Assembly (NCBI RefSeq): GCF_017353255.1 | Contig: NZ_JAFMYU010000004.1 | Span: 186,001-250,000, forward strand | Length of the DNA: 64,000 nt | Direction: 5' to 3' | From: Fibrella aquatilis | GTDB lineage: Bacteria > Bacteroidota > Bacteroidia > Cytophagales > Spirosomataceae | Part shown: positions 1 through 9,258 of the stretch, piece by piece | How the letters are laid out: each line of letters begins with the position of its first letter | Position numbering within the stretch: position 1 is the first letter of the stretch | The notes under the pieces: model-generated | The model's input: only the letters and a program-made list of their open reading frames with translations | Told to the model about the DNA's origin: nothing | The model's database searches: none | Translations under genes and position numbers: made by a program

Positions 1-475
<475 letters not shown>

Positions 476-477
<2 letters not shown>

Positions 478-1357
478 AAATTTTGACTCGTGTAAACGCA
501 TCAACGTAGCTTTTGGCGCTGGCGTTCAGGACGCGGACGTGCATGAACTGGGCGTAATCGCGGAGGATTTCGTAGCTAAAAAAGGCTTTGGAGAGGGAGG
601 CAAACTGCGCCGACATCCGCGAGGTTTCTTTCTTTACTACGTCATAAACGGCAACGTGCGTGGCATCGCCGGGTTTATCGTAGAAGTGTTCCTGCTTCAT
701 TAACAGCTCATTCGTGTCGGAAACGCGGATTTCTTCGTGCCATGAATGGTCGGCGCCGAAGAGGTAAATATCGGTAAACCGGCGCGTGATGGCGAGGTAA
801 AGCGAGGCAGCCAGAATATTCTGTGATTGCGGCATCCCCCACCCCTTCCGGAAAACAATGTGCCGGAACCAGGCGTAGCCCCGCACCACCGTATAATTAT
901 AAAAAATGACCCTGACTGTAGCGTGTTTCCCCGCCAGTTGCTTCACCAGATAACACCCCCGCGCCGACTGTGGCACAAACAGGTTCATGGGCCAGGTGGT
1001 GAGGTTAACCAGACACCGGATGGTCTTTTCTACGTCCTTGCGGCCACTGTTCTGTTCATTATATAGAAAGAACGCTGGGTCGAGCAAGGCATAGTTAGCG
1101 GGCTGTAAGAGGGCGTATTCGGGCGAAGAGGCAAAATTATTGACGCAGTATAATTCGGCCTGTTGAATAAAAGCCAGGTCATTCTCCAGCGACTGCCGTA
1201 ATGAGGGGCCATTGCCCAGAATAGCACAAACCGGTCGTTGGGGTGCCGGAATTTCTACCGAAAAGCGCGATTTGATCAGGATTTTCAGCAACGAAGCCAG
1301 CGTATTGATGAACGTAGTTACCTGTTCACTGACTGCATTGACGAGATTTTCTAACAT
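476..1357 (-). CDS. DUF115 / MptE-like Rossmann protein
   Basis: A 293-residue protein. After an N-terminal helical segment it has CAILGNGPSL (about residues 44-53), the GNGPSL motif of the DUF115 / 6-hydroxymethylpterin diphosphokinase MptE-like superfamily. Bacterial members are often found in flagellin or lipopolysaccharide glycosylation loci, sometimes fused to or beside sialyl- or pseudaminyl-transfer genes. Here it lies just upstream of a PseB-like dehydratase and downstream of MBOAT and GT2 genes, so a role in surface glycan assembly is more likely than pterin synthesis. That role is inferred from context; the sequence alone does not reveal the substrate. No signal peptide or membrane segment is evident. 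The 59-nt gap to the MBOAT gene suggests co-transcription. Confidence 0.65.
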
Positions 1358-1416
1358 GAATGGTTTACGAAACTACACCGATAGCCTGTTACAAAGTTCG
1401 CAATAAACGGTATACC

Positions 1417-2976
1417 TCAGAACTGGAAATAGATGAACTGATTGGAGGTGAATACGCCGAAGATATAGGTGGCGAAACAGATTAGGGTGATAATGGCAAA
1501 GAAGAGTGGTGTGCTGCGGGTGGGGATCACCAAATAGCGCGATTCTTTCACCAGCAAAAACCCAATCAGCAACAGGCTAAACCATAGCTCGGTGGCATTG
1601 AGGGGTGTTTTGAGGGCGTCTAAAGGCGACAGCGTACCAATCTTTTTAAGAATTAACAAAGCTGACCGGACGCTCGTAGCCCGGAAGAACACCCACGTCA
1701 GCATGACCAACCCAAACGTAATCAGTACATTACCAACGTGCCACAGCCGCTTTGGTAGCATAAAGCCGGCTTGTTGGGGCATAACATGTTCTGTACCGCC
1801 CGACCGCGTTGTGCCACCATTTCTCCCTTCCTCCTTTCTTCCTGTCAACCATTTGTCTCTTAGGCCTGCTGCTACCTGATATAGGCCATGTAAACCGCCC
1901 CAGATTACGTAGGTCCAGTTGGCACCATGCCAAAGACCGCTGGCCAGAAATACCAGCATCTGGTTCACGTTGCGCCGGGTCTCACCCTTGCGATTGCCAC
2001 CAAGCGGTATATATAAGTAGTCGCGGAACCAAGTAGAGAGTGAAATATGCCACCGCCGCCAGAACTCGGTGATCGACCAGGCCATGTAGGGTGCCCTGAA
2101 GTTTTCCATCAGGTTGAAGCCCATGACCCGCGCCGCCCCAATGGCGATGTCTGAATAGGCCGAAAAGTCGCAGTAGATCTGGAAGGTGTAAAGGAACGTG
2201 GCCATCAGCAGTGTCAGGCCGTTGTGATTGGCAGGGTCGGCATAGGCAGGGTCGACCATCATGGCGAGGCGGTCACCGATGACGCATTTTTTGAAGAAGC
2301 CAAAGGCCATCCGCATCAGACCCGCTTTGATGTTCTCGAAGTCGTAGGCAAAGTGCGTATGGAACTGATGCAGTACATTCTGCGGACGTTCGATAGGCCC
2401 GGCCACCAGTTGCGGATAAAACATTACGTAAAGCGCATAGATGCCAAAGTGCCGCTCTGCTTTCTGGTTGCCCCGGTACACCTCGATGGTATAGCTCATA
2501 GCCTGAAACGTATGAAACGATAGCCCAATGGGCAGAATGTTCAGCTTGTCTTTATAGGAAGTAACGCCACTTTGCCCAAACACCGAGATTACCTTCAAAA
2601 ACACTCGATTGGCCAATGAAGTCACCTGCACGGCCAACTCAGGCTGATAGAGATGACGGAGTACGCTGGCAATATTTTCAGTGAAGAAGCCGAGGTATTT
2701 AAAGAACGCCAGAATGCCCAAATTGGAGATCAGCGAGATGATTAGCAGCCACTTACGCTTTGGCCCAATTGGTGTTTTCTCTAACCAGATGCCCGCGATA
2801 TAATCGATCACGATGGTTAGAAACAAGATGAAGATGTAGGTTGGCTGGAAGACTGCGTAGAAGTAGCAGGAAGCTATCAGCAGTAACGACCAACGCCCAT
2901 TACCCTTCGGCAGGCTATAGTAGGTCAGCGTGACGGCCGTAAAAAAAAGTAAAAATTGAAGCGAATTAAACAGCAT
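1417..2976 (-). CDS. MBOAT family O-acyltransferase (AlgI/DltB-like)
   Basis: A 519-residue polytopic membrane protein. The MBOAT signature is clear: FWRRWHISLSTWFRDYLYIP in the middle, then SGLWHGANWTYVIWGGLHG, where the first His (of LWHG) is the conserved catalytic histidine. Family members such as AlgI and DltB move acyl groups across the membrane to acylate extracellular polysaccharide or teichoic acid. About ten hydrophobic segments are visible, starting at residue 1. A short hydrophilic insert rich in Gly, Arg and Thr at about residues 390-410 sits on a cytoplasmic loop. No AlgJ/AlgX-like partner is visible in the window. The gene follows the GT2 gene by 21 nt, so the two are probably co-transcribed. 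The likely role is O-acetylation of a surface glycan; the substrate is unknown. Confidence 0.88.
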   Translation of the reverse strand: MLFNSLQFLLFFTAVTLTYYSLPKGNGRWSLLLIASCYFYAVFQPTYIFILFLTIVIDYIAGIWLEKTPIGPKRKWLLIISLISNLGILAFFKYLGFFTENIASVLRHLYQPELAVQVTSLANRVFLKVISVFGQSGVTSYKDKLNILPIGLSFHTFQAMSYTIEVYRGNQKAERHFGIYALYVMFYPQLVAGPIERPQNVLHQFHTHFAYDFENIKAGLMRMAFGFFKKCVIGDRLAMMVDPAYADPANHNGLTLLMATFLYTFQIYCDFSAYSDIAIGAARVMGFNLMENFRAPYMAWSITEFWRRWHISLSTWFRDYLYIPLGGNRKGETRRNVNQMLVFLASGLWHGANWTYVIWGGLHGLYQVAAGLRDKWLTGRKEEGRNGGTTRSGGTEHVMPQQAGFMLPKRLWHVGNVLITFGLVMLTWVFFRATSVRSALLILKKIGTLSPLDALKTPLNATELWFSLLLIGFLLVKESRYLVIPTRSTPLFFAIITLICFATYIFGVFTSNQFIYFQF

Positions 2977-2997
2977 AGATGGTGGGCAAAGACTTTG

Positions 2998-4008
2998 CTA
3001 CGAGGCTGACGAAACAACTGGCGCCGGTGTACTTACAATGGGTAGGCTATCAACGCGCTCAATAAAATCGCGATACTGATTGGCGGGCATAAAATGCTGC
3101 TGCGTTCGGTAGCTCAGCACCATAAAAATCAGCAATATAGAGATCAAAAATGCCTGTAGAATAACCACAAAAAACGACAACACCAGAAAACTGGCCCAGC
3201 CGGGTACATCAACGTTGGTAAACAAATGCAGATAAGCCACCGCGGCCATTCCCAACAGCGAAACGCCGGTAGCCAACACGCAAAATAAAGCAATGCGTAC
3301 AGCAGTCGTATCCATCAATACCGATATCGTACTCAAGCCATGTAGGACCAATGACACAAAATTCATCTTGGAATTACCCGCCAGCCGGTTGCCCCGTTCA
3401 ATGGGTATGGCCATGTATGATAACCTCGACCGGATAACCCCACCTGGGTAGTTATTCCAGATTTCGGATACGTGCACCAGTTTCTGCAACTGGTGCGGGG
3501 GTATCAAACTGAAATTACCGAACGTGATGATCCGCCCGGTGAGCAGCCGAAAAATGGTTTTATAAATAAGATAAAAGAACCGAAAAATAACCCCTTCGTG
3601 GCGCTGCGACCGGTGCGCAAACACAATTTTGTTGGGTTGCTGCGTAGATGCCTCCATCAGCTTAGCGATGTCAGCAGGCAGGTCTTCGCCATCGCTATCC
3701 ATAACCACCGTAGGGTACTGGTCGGGCTGGTCAGCAAGATAGGCAAGGCCCAGCGCAATGGCTTTCTGATGCCCCACATTGCGCCAAAGCCGTAGTATCG
3801 ACAGCGACTGCCCTACGTAGCTCTGAGTAGGTTGCTTCAGGGTAGCGTCGGAGCAGTCGTCGACTACCAAAAAAGCAAAACGCCCGTATAGCACGGGATC
3901 AACGGTGCTGCTTATCTGCTGCATGAGCAGCATAAGTGCTTCCCAGTCATTAAACAGCGGGATGACTACATTAATGCGTGGGGATAGGTTGTTGGGCAAC
4001 TGATTCAA
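2998..4008 (-). CDS. Glycosyltransferase family 2 with C-terminal membrane anchor
   Basis: A 336-residue protein. The N-terminus INVVIPLFNDWEALMLLMQQ is the start of a GT2 Rossmann fold; DD at about residue 51 and DSDGEDLP at about residues 102-109 provide the metal/nucleotide-sugar DxD region. Two strong membrane segments follow the catalytic domain (about 235-260 and 270-300). This layout is that of dolichol/undecaprenyl-phosphate sugar transferases (DPM1/GtrB/ArnC-like), which load a lipid carrier at the cytoplasmic face. It is the first gene of the minus-strand glycan group and is divergent from kup. The sugar is not deducible. Confidence 0.85.
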   Translation of the reverse strand: MNQLPNNLSPRINVVIPLFNDWEALMLLMQQISSTVDPVLYGRFAFLVVDDCSDATLKQPTQSYVGQSLSILRLWRNVGHQKAIALGLAYLADQPDQYPTVVMDSDGEDLPADIAKLMEASTQQPNKIVFAHRSQRHEGVIFRFFYLIYKTIFRLLTGRIITFGNFSLIPPHQLQKLVHVSEIWNNYPGGVIRSRLSYMAIPIERGNRLAGNSKMNFVSLVLHGLSTISVLMDTTAVRIALFCVLATGVSLLGMAAVAYLHLFTNVDVPGWASFLVLSFFVVILQAFLISILLIFMVLSYRTQQHFMPANQYRDFIERVDSLPIVSTPAPVVSSAS

Positions 4009-4133
4009 GGCAGTATAAGGTTAAGGTTATAAAAGTACGCGTTTAAGCTGCGCCAGACCTGTTTGATCGAGATTACGGATGAAAGCCAGCCGGTTGGTCT
4101 ATATCCAGAAAACACATTCTGTATGTTCCCTCT

Positions 4134-4141
4134 TATCTTTG
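4134..4141 (+). promoter_or_regulatory. Putative -7 box for kup
   Basis: TATCTTTG matches the Bacteroidota -7 consensus TAnnTTTG, 44 nt before the chosen kup start. No clear TTG is seen 19 nt upstream, so this is a half-supported promoter. Confidence 0.4.
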
Positions 4142-4185
4142 CGCGCGTTTAATCAAACTAACTAAGGTTGTTTGATAACCACTTT

Positions 4186-6138
4186 ATGGAAGATAAAAAG
4201 CATATAGATACCGTGTCGGCAGCCGGACTGCTGGTGGCACTCGGTATCATCTACGGCGACATCGGTACGTCTCCGCTCTACACCCTTCGGGCCATTGTTG
4301 GGCCTACCAGCGTTATTAACGCGGAAGTAGTCAAGGGAGCACTCTCCTGTATTTTCTGGACCCTAACCCTCCAAACAACCATTAAATACGTGGTGCTCAT
4401 CCTGCGGGCCGACAACCGGGGTGAAGGAGGGATTTTCGCCTTGTATGCCCTGGTGCGTCGCCATGCCCGCTGGCTTACCTTGCCTGCTATCATTGGTGGC
4501 TCAGCCCTATTGGCCGACGGCATCATTACGCCACCTATTTCAGTAACATCGGCCGTAGAGGGGCTGCGGCAACTTTACCCTACCATTACCGAATGGCAGA
4601 TCATTACTATCGTGATTGGTATCCTGTCGGTGTTGTTTCTGATTCAGGCGTTCGGTACCAGCGTGGTAGGTACTGCCTTCGGCCCTATCATGATCGTCTG
4701 GTTCGGTATGCTGGCCGTGCTGGGTATTGGCAGTATTGCCCTTGATCCCACTATTCTGTCGGCTGTGAATCCTTACTATGCCTATCAGTTACTGGTCGAA
4801 TATCCGGGTGGCTTCTGGCTGCTGGGGTCCGTTTTTTTGTGTACCACGGGGGCCGAAGCACTTTACTCCGATATGGGCCACTGTGGCCGGGCCAACATTC
4901 GGGTTAGCTGGGGATTCGTGAAAGTGTGCCTGCTGCTCAATTATTTTGGGCAGGGCGTGTGGCTGATGAGCCATGCCGGCGAGAACCTCAACGAGCGCAT
5001 CCCGTTTTATCAGCTGATGCCGTCCTGGTTTCTCACCATCGGTATTGTCATTGCCACCTCAGCCACGGTTATTGCTTCGCAAGCTCTTATCAGTGGTTCA
5101 TTTACGCTCATCAGCGAGGCCATCCGGCTTAATTTCTGGCCCAAAGTACGGCTGCGGTACCCATCTGTGCAGAAAGGGCAGATCTACGTACCCAGTGTGA
5201 ACGGCCTGCTCTGGATGGGCTGTGTGGGGGTGGTGTTGTACTTCCGCGAATCGAGCAATATGGAAGGTGCTTATGGCCTGGCTATTACGCTGACCATGCT
5301 GATGACCACCATGCTCATGGCCTATTACCTCTACAGCAAAAAGTATCAGGCCTGGGGCGTGGTGCTTTTTTTAACTGTTTATGTGGCCATCGAAGGGTCT
5401 TTTCTGGTCGCCAACCTGATCAAGTTCATGCACGGCGGTTATGTGTCGCTGCTATTGGGAGCTACTATCGCGGGCGTCATGTACATCTGGTTACAGGCTT
5501 TTCAGATCAAGCTTCGGCTCACCGAATACGTTCGCATCGACCACTATCTCACCTCGCTGAAAGAACTAAGCCGCGACATCAGTATTCCTAAATATGCCAC
5601 CCACATTGTGTTTATGAGCAACGCGGCGCGGCAGTCAGAGATTGAGTCGAAAATTATTTATTCCATCTTTCAGAAACGCCCCAAACGCGCCGACATCTAC
5701 TGGTTTGTGCATGTCGATACCACCGACGACCCATACACGATGGAGTATAAGGTGAACACGATTGCCTCTGATGATGCCTACAAGATCACGTTCAAGCTGG
5801 GTTTCCGGGTCGAGCAACGCATTAACCTGTTTCTACGGAAAGTGATCGAAGACATGGTGCGCAATAAGGAAGTAGACATCACCAGCCGATATGAGTCGCT
5901 AAACCGGCAAAACGTGATCGGCGATTTCCGGTTTGTGGTGCTCGAGAAATTCCTTTCGTTCGAAAACGACCTGCCCACCTTCGAGCGGATCATTATGAAC
6001 ACCTACTTCTCTATTAAAGGCTTCACTACCTCCGAAGACCGCTGGTTTGGCCTCGACAGTAGTTCCGTGAAAATCGAGAAGGTCCCCCTCGTGATCCGCC
6101 CCGTCGAAAACATTTCTCTCAAACGTATACCTAGCTAA
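4186..6138 (+). CDS. kup: KUP-family potassium uptake protein
   Basis: A 650-residue protein with the hallmark GIIYGDIGTSPLYT near its N-terminus, an RADNRGEGGIFALYAL segment, and about 12 membrane segments over the first 440 residues. A hydrophilic C-terminal domain of about 190 residues follows, as usual in KUP/HAK/KT transporters. These carry K+ in symport with protons across the inner membrane. An in-frame TTG at 4168 could extend the protein by six residues, but the ATG at 4186 (MEDKKHIDTVSAAG) matches family N-termini better. The gene stands alone, divergent from the glycan group, and ends 6 nt before palindrome 6144-6250, which may end its transcript. Confidence 0.93.
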   Translation: MEDKKHIDTVSAAGLLVALGIIYGDIGTSPLYTLRAIVGPTSVINAEVVKGALSCIFWTLTLQTTIKYVVLILRADNRGEGGIFALYALVRRHARWLTLPAIIGGSALLADGIITPPISVTSAVEGLRQLYPTITEWQIITIVIGILSVLFLIQAFGTSVVGTAFGPIMIVWFGMLAVLGIGSIALDPTILSAVNPYYAYQLLVEYPGGFWLLGSVFLCTTGAEALYSDMGHCGRANIRVSWGFVKVCLLLNYFGQGVWLMSHAGENLNERIPFYQLMPSWFLTIGIVIATSATVIASQALISGSFTLISEAIRLNFWPKVRLRYPSVQKGQIYVPSVNGLLWMGCVGVVLYFRESSNMEGAYGLAITLTMLMTTMLMAYYLYSKKYQAWGVVLFLTVYVAIEGSFLVANLIKFMHGGYVSLLLGATIAGVMYIWLQAFQIKLRLTEYVRIDHYLTSLKELSRDISIPKYATHIVFMSNAARQSEIESKIIYSIFQKRPKRADIYWFVHVDTTDDPYTMEYKVNTIASDDAYKITFKLGFRVEQRINLFLRKVIEDMVRNKEVDITSRYESLNRQNVIGDFRFVVLEKFLSFENDLPTFERIIMNTYFSIKGFTTSEDRWFGLDSSSVKIEKVPLVIRPVENISLKRIPS

Positions 6139-6143
6139 TCGTG

Positions 6144-6250
6144 AATGAGTGGATAAGCGAATGAGTAAATAACTTGGAGTGCTTCGCGCATATAAAAAGC
6201 ACATGTGCGAAGCACTCCAAGTTATTTACTCATTCGCTTATCCACTCATT
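6144..6250. repeat. Intergenic palindrome (element b), 44-nt perfect arms
   Basis: Arms 6144-6187 and 6207-6250 are exact inverted copies around a 19-nt loop. The outer part of the arm is a low-complexity string of AATGAGT/GAATGAG words; the loop-proximal part is GGAGTGCTTCGC. It starts 6 nt after the kup stop and ends 13 nt before the next start. It is not a simple terminator because the U-tract is missing and the arms are very long. Confidence 0.92.
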
Positions 6251-6263
6251 TGCTCATTAATCT

Positions 6264-7325
6264 ATGAAACTACTAATTACCGGCGGTGCCGGATTTGTTG
6301 GTTCGGCGCTGGCCATGTCGCTCAAGCGCAACTACCCCGATTATACCATTTATGCCCTCGACAATCTGAAACGGCGCGGGTCTGAACTGAATATCGCGCG
6401 GCTACGGCAGGCGGGCGTTGAATTCGTACATGGCGATATTCGTAGCAAAGAAGATTTCGACGTCATTCCCGCCGTCGACGCGGTCATCGAAGCCTCGGCA
6501 GAGCCATCGGTACTGGCCGGCCTGGATGGTACACCCGACTACCTGATCAATACCAACCTGTTTGGCACGGTCAACTGCCTCAACTTTGCCCTGAAGCACA
6601 AAGCGGCATTTATTTTCCTCTCTACGAGCCGGATTTATCCCATTAAGGCACTGGAAAATCTGAACTTCAAGGAGGGCGCTACCCGCTTTGAACTAACCGA
6701 TGATCAGCCGGTTCCGGGTGTGTCGAGCCGAGGTATTGCCGAGAATTTCCCCCTCGACGGTGCCCGGTCGCTCTATGGCACCACCAAGCTGGCCTCGGAA
6801 CTGCTCATTCAGGAATATAACGAGTTTTATGGCCTCAAAACCGTCATTAACCGCTGCGGCGTGATTACCGGCCCCTGGCAGATGGGTAAGATCGATCAGG
6901 GCGTGATGGTGCTGTGGGTAGCCAAACACTATTTCGAGCAACAACTGGCCTACATTGGCTACGGCGGCACCGGTAAGCAAACCCGCGACATGCTCCACGT
7001 GGACGACCTCTACCGACTCATCGACTGGCAGTTGCACAATCTAGACAAAGTCAATGGCGAGATCCTGAACGCGGGCGGTGGCGTAGACAGCAGCGCCTCG
7101 TTGCAGGAGCTAACTAAGATTTGTCAGGAGGTAACGGGCAAGACCATCCCAATCCGCGAAGTGGCCGAAAACCGCACTGCCGACATTCGCCTTTACATCA
7201 CCGACAACACCAAGGTAACAGCCCTTACCGGCTGGAAACCCGAAAAAGGGATGCGCGAAATTGTGGCTGACATCCACGTTTGGCTCGACGAAAACCGCGC
7301 CGCACTAGAGCCAATCCTGAAGTGA
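6264..7325 (+). CDS. NAD-dependent epimerase/dehydratase, CDP-paratose 2-epimerase-like
   Basis: A 353-residue extended short-chain dehydrogenase. GGAGFVG at residues 7-13 binds the dinucleotide; LDNLKRRGSELN follows strand 2; STSRIY holds the catalytic Ser near 119-121, and YGTTK gives Tyr171/Lys175. The LDNLKRRGSE segment and GDIR at about 57-60 are typical of CDP-paratose/tyvelose 2-epimerase relatives, which act on nucleotide sugars for O-antigen synthesis. The exact substrate is uncertain, since many family members are annotated only as NAD-dependent epimerase. It lies alone between palindrome b and a strong terminator (7350-7384). Confidence 0.8.
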   Translation: MKLLITGGAGFVGSALAMSLKRNYPDYTIYALDNLKRRGSELNIARLRQAGVEFVHGDIRSKEDFDVIPAVDAVIEASAEPSVLAGLDGTPDYLINTNLFGTVNCLNFALKHKAAFIFLSTSRIYPIKALENLNFKEGATRFELTDDQPVPGVSSRGIAENFPLDGARSLYGTTKLASELLIQEYNEFYGLKTVINRCGVITGPWQMGKIDQGVMVLWVAKHYFEQQLAYIGYGGTGKQTRDMLHVDDLYRLIDWQLHNLDKVNGEILNAGGGVDSSASLQELTKICQEVTGKTIPIREVAENRTADIRLYITDNTKVTALTGWKPEKGMREIVADIHVWLDENRAALEPILK

Positions 7326-7349
7326 CAGTACCCCTTGTTTTTATTAATG

Positions 7350-7384
7350 AAAAAGGGCCAATCCGTAGCGGATTGGCCCTTTTT
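7350..7384 (+). terminator. Intrinsic terminator of the epimerase gene
   Basis: Stem arms 7355-7365 and 7369-7379 (GGGCCAATCCG and its complement) with a 3-nt loop, preceded by an A-run and followed by T5. The core GGCCAATCC/GGATTGGCC recurs in the terminator at 9197-9233. Confidence 0.9.
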
Positions 7385-7499
7385 CATTTAAAATTGGCCG
7401 AGATAACTGCATAGATTATCACGCTAAATGCCTACATTGGAGTACTGCTGCACCCGCAAGAGACATACCTTTTTAACCTCTTTTTTCAACCTAACTTTT

Positions 7500-8483
7500 A
7501 TGAAAACCATCTCACTACTTGTGTACGAAGATGCAGTACTCTCGTCGGTATCAGGGGCCGTAGACCTGTTGGCCGCTACTAACGCTTACCTGCAACAAAT
7601 GGGCGAACCACCCGCCTTTCTGATAGAACTGGTTAGCGAGAAAGAGCGGCATATTCAGCTAAACGTGCCTGCCCAGTTTGTCTGCACTAAAACGCTGAGT
7701 GAGGTGACCGACACATCGCTAATTCTGGTGCCCGCCTTCTACACCGCTCCCGATGAGACATTAGCCAAAAATACGGCCATAATCGACTGGCTGAAAGCCA
7801 GGCACACCGCAGGAGTTGAAATAGCCAGCCTCTGCAAGGGCAGTTATTTTCTGGCCGAGGCGGGTATACTTTCAGGCAAAAGCTGCACCTCGCACTGGAT
7901 GTCGCTCGATGACATGCAACGCCGCTACGCCGACGTGCAGGTGCTCAAAGACAGCGTCATGACCGACCATGAGGGTATCTATACCAGCGGGGGTGCGCTG
8001 CTCTCCTGGAACCTGATTCTGTACCTGGTTGAGAAATTTTGTGGCCGTGAGGTAAGTATTGGCGTGAGTCGCATGTTCAACATCGACCTTGACCGGGCCA
8101 GCCAATCACATTTCGTGGTATTCCAGGGACAACGTCAGCACAACGACGACGACATTTTGAAGGCGCAGACGTTTATTGAGCAAAATTTCCACCTCCCTAT
8201 GTCCGTCGACCAGATTGCCGAGCGCAGCAACATGAGTAAGCGCAATTTCATTCGCCGGTTTAAAAGTGCTACGCAGAATACCCCACTCGAATACCTGCAA
8301 CGCGTAAAGGTAGAGTCGGCCAAAAAAGCCCTCGAAAAAAACACCGATGATGTGGCTTCGGTCATGTATAACGCAGGCTATAACGACACCAAGACCTTTC
8401 GCAAGGTCTTCAAACAGGTTACTGGACTAACCCCACAGGCTTACCGCAAAAAGTACAACCGTGACGGCATCTTGACCAAATGA
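7500..8483 (+). CDS. GlxA-type AraC family transcriptional regulator
   Basis: A 327-residue protein. The N-terminal half (residues 1-190) is a DJ-1/PfpI-like amidotransferase fold: MKTISLLVYEDAVLSSV at the start and EIASLCKGSYFLAEAGIL at about 112-129, where the Cys of SLCKG occupies the nucleophile-elbow position. The C-terminal part (about 215-320) is an AraC-type double helix-turn-helix, with MSVDQIAERSNMSKRNFIRR in the first motif and YNAGYNDTKTFRKVFK in the second. Such proteins are DNA-binding regulators, usually activators; the ligand is unknown. The reading frame is open upstream to 7428, but the ATG at 7500 gives the conserved N-terminus. No target gene is obvious next to it. Confidence 0.88.
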   Translation: MKTISLLVYEDAVLSSVSGAVDLLAATNAYLQQMGEPPAFLIELVSEKERHIQLNVPAQFVCTKTLSEVTDTSLILVPAFYTAPDETLAKNTAIIDWLKARHTAGVEIASLCKGSYFLAEAGILSGKSCTSHWMSLDDMQRRYADVQVLKDSVMTDHEGIYTSGGALLSWNLILYLVEKFCGREVSIGVSRMFNIDLDRASQSHFVVFQGQRQHNDDDILKAQTFIEQNFHLPMSVDQIAERSNMSKRNFIRRFKSATQNTPLEYLQRVKVESAKKALEKNTDDVASVMYNAGYNDTKTFRKVFKQVTGLTPQAYRKKYNRDGILTK

Positions 8484-8506
8484 AGCTTCGTTTTTTAACT
8501 ACAAGC

Positions 8507-8514
8507 TATCTTTG
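8507..8514 (+). promoter_or_regulatory. Putative -7 box for the toxin-antitoxin pair
   Basis: TATCTTTG matches TAnnTTTG and ends 17 nt before the first possible ATG of the antitoxin gene. No good -33 TTG at the usual spacing. Confidence 0.45.
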
Positions 8515-8531
8515 CCTGTGCCTTTAACTGT

Positions 8532-8765
8532 ATGATTATCATGACAACAACTAAGTTCAACCCCGTTCAACTCCATCTGCTCCAGCTATTTGCTCACGAA
8601 CTTGGGCAAAATGAACTGGCAGATATCAAGGCACTACTGGCCGACTATTTTGTGCGTAAAGCTGACGAGGAGATGCAGCGTTTACAACAACGAAACCCAA
8701 CAACGCAAGCAGACTTAGATGCACTATTGAACACACACCTACGTACTCCTTATAAAAAACCATGA
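8532..8765 (+). CDS. Putative antitoxin of a PIN-type toxin-antitoxin pair
   Basis: A 77-residue, mostly helical, charged protein (ELADIKALLADYFVRKADEE, then a Gln-rich stretch). It has no domain I can name. Its identity rests on context: its stop overlaps the start of a PIN-domain gene by 4 nt (ATGA at 8762-8765), the usual layout of type II modules with the antitoxin first. Small proteins of this type occur beside PIN genes in Bacteroidota. The start could also be the ATG at 8541, giving 74 residues. Type II antitoxins normally repress their own promoter, here probably that at 8507-8514. As the toxin is frameshifted, the antitoxin may be a remnant. Confidence 0.6.
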   Translation: MIIMTTTKFNPVQLHLLQLFAHELGQNELADIKALLADYFVRKADEEMQRLQQRNPTTQADLDALLNTHLRTPYKKP

Positions 8766-9174
8766 GGGTAGTCCTTGACACTACTATTCTGTTGGTCATT
8801 GCCCATACTTCTCTGCTTATCGGTGGGTATATGACGAACTTCGACAGGGAACATTTGAACTGGTCGTGTCAACTGAAATTCTTGACGAGTACGCGGAAAT
8901 TCTTGAAAGGCACTATTCAGCCGCCTTTGGGGAACGTACTTTATTGGCTATAGACAATTTCTCTACGGTTATTCGTACAGAAACTGCTTATCGTTTCCTG
9001 CTTATTGAAGTCGACGCTGACGATAATAAATTTGTAGACGCGGCTATAGCGGGTAATGCTGATTTTATCGTCACAAACGACCGCCATTTTAACTGCTTGC
9101 ACGATATAGATTTTCCTAAAATTGGCCTGCTAGATTTTTCAAGTTTCTGCACACTCCTACAGCAGTCGATGTAG
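8762..9174 (+). pseudogene. PIN-domain toxin (putative RNase), frameshifted
   Basis: Two overlapping frames together give one PIN protein. Frame 1 starts MRVVLDTTILLVIA at 8762; the rest (YRWVYDELRQGTFELVVSTE onward, to 9174) is in another frame. Adding one C to the CCC run at 8802-8804 restores a continuous protein of about 137 residues, reading VIAPYFSAYRWVYDEL across the junction. Conserved acidic residues of the PIN nuclease are present: D6 of LDTT, E of STEILDEY, D of DADDNKFVDAA and D of TNDRHF. PIN toxins are Mg-dependent ribonucleases that cut tRNA, rRNA or mRNA. The break is either real inactivation or a homopolymer sequencing error. Confidence 0.8.
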
Positions 9175-9196
9175 GCATCTGGTTTCCTATAACAAT

Positions 9197-9233
9197 AAAA
9201 AAAGGCCAATCCTGTACAGGATTGGCCTTTTTT
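9197..9233. terminator. Bidirectional terminator between PIN gene and rpoC
   Basis: A near-perfect inverted repeat whose core arms GGCCAATCCTG and its complement lie around 9204-9227, flanked by A7 on one side and T6 on the other. It can end both the plus-strand toxin transcript and the minus-strand rpoBC transcript, which converge here. Confidence 0.92.
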
Positions 9234-9258
9234 GTATTCTCAATAGCCTGCTTAGTCA

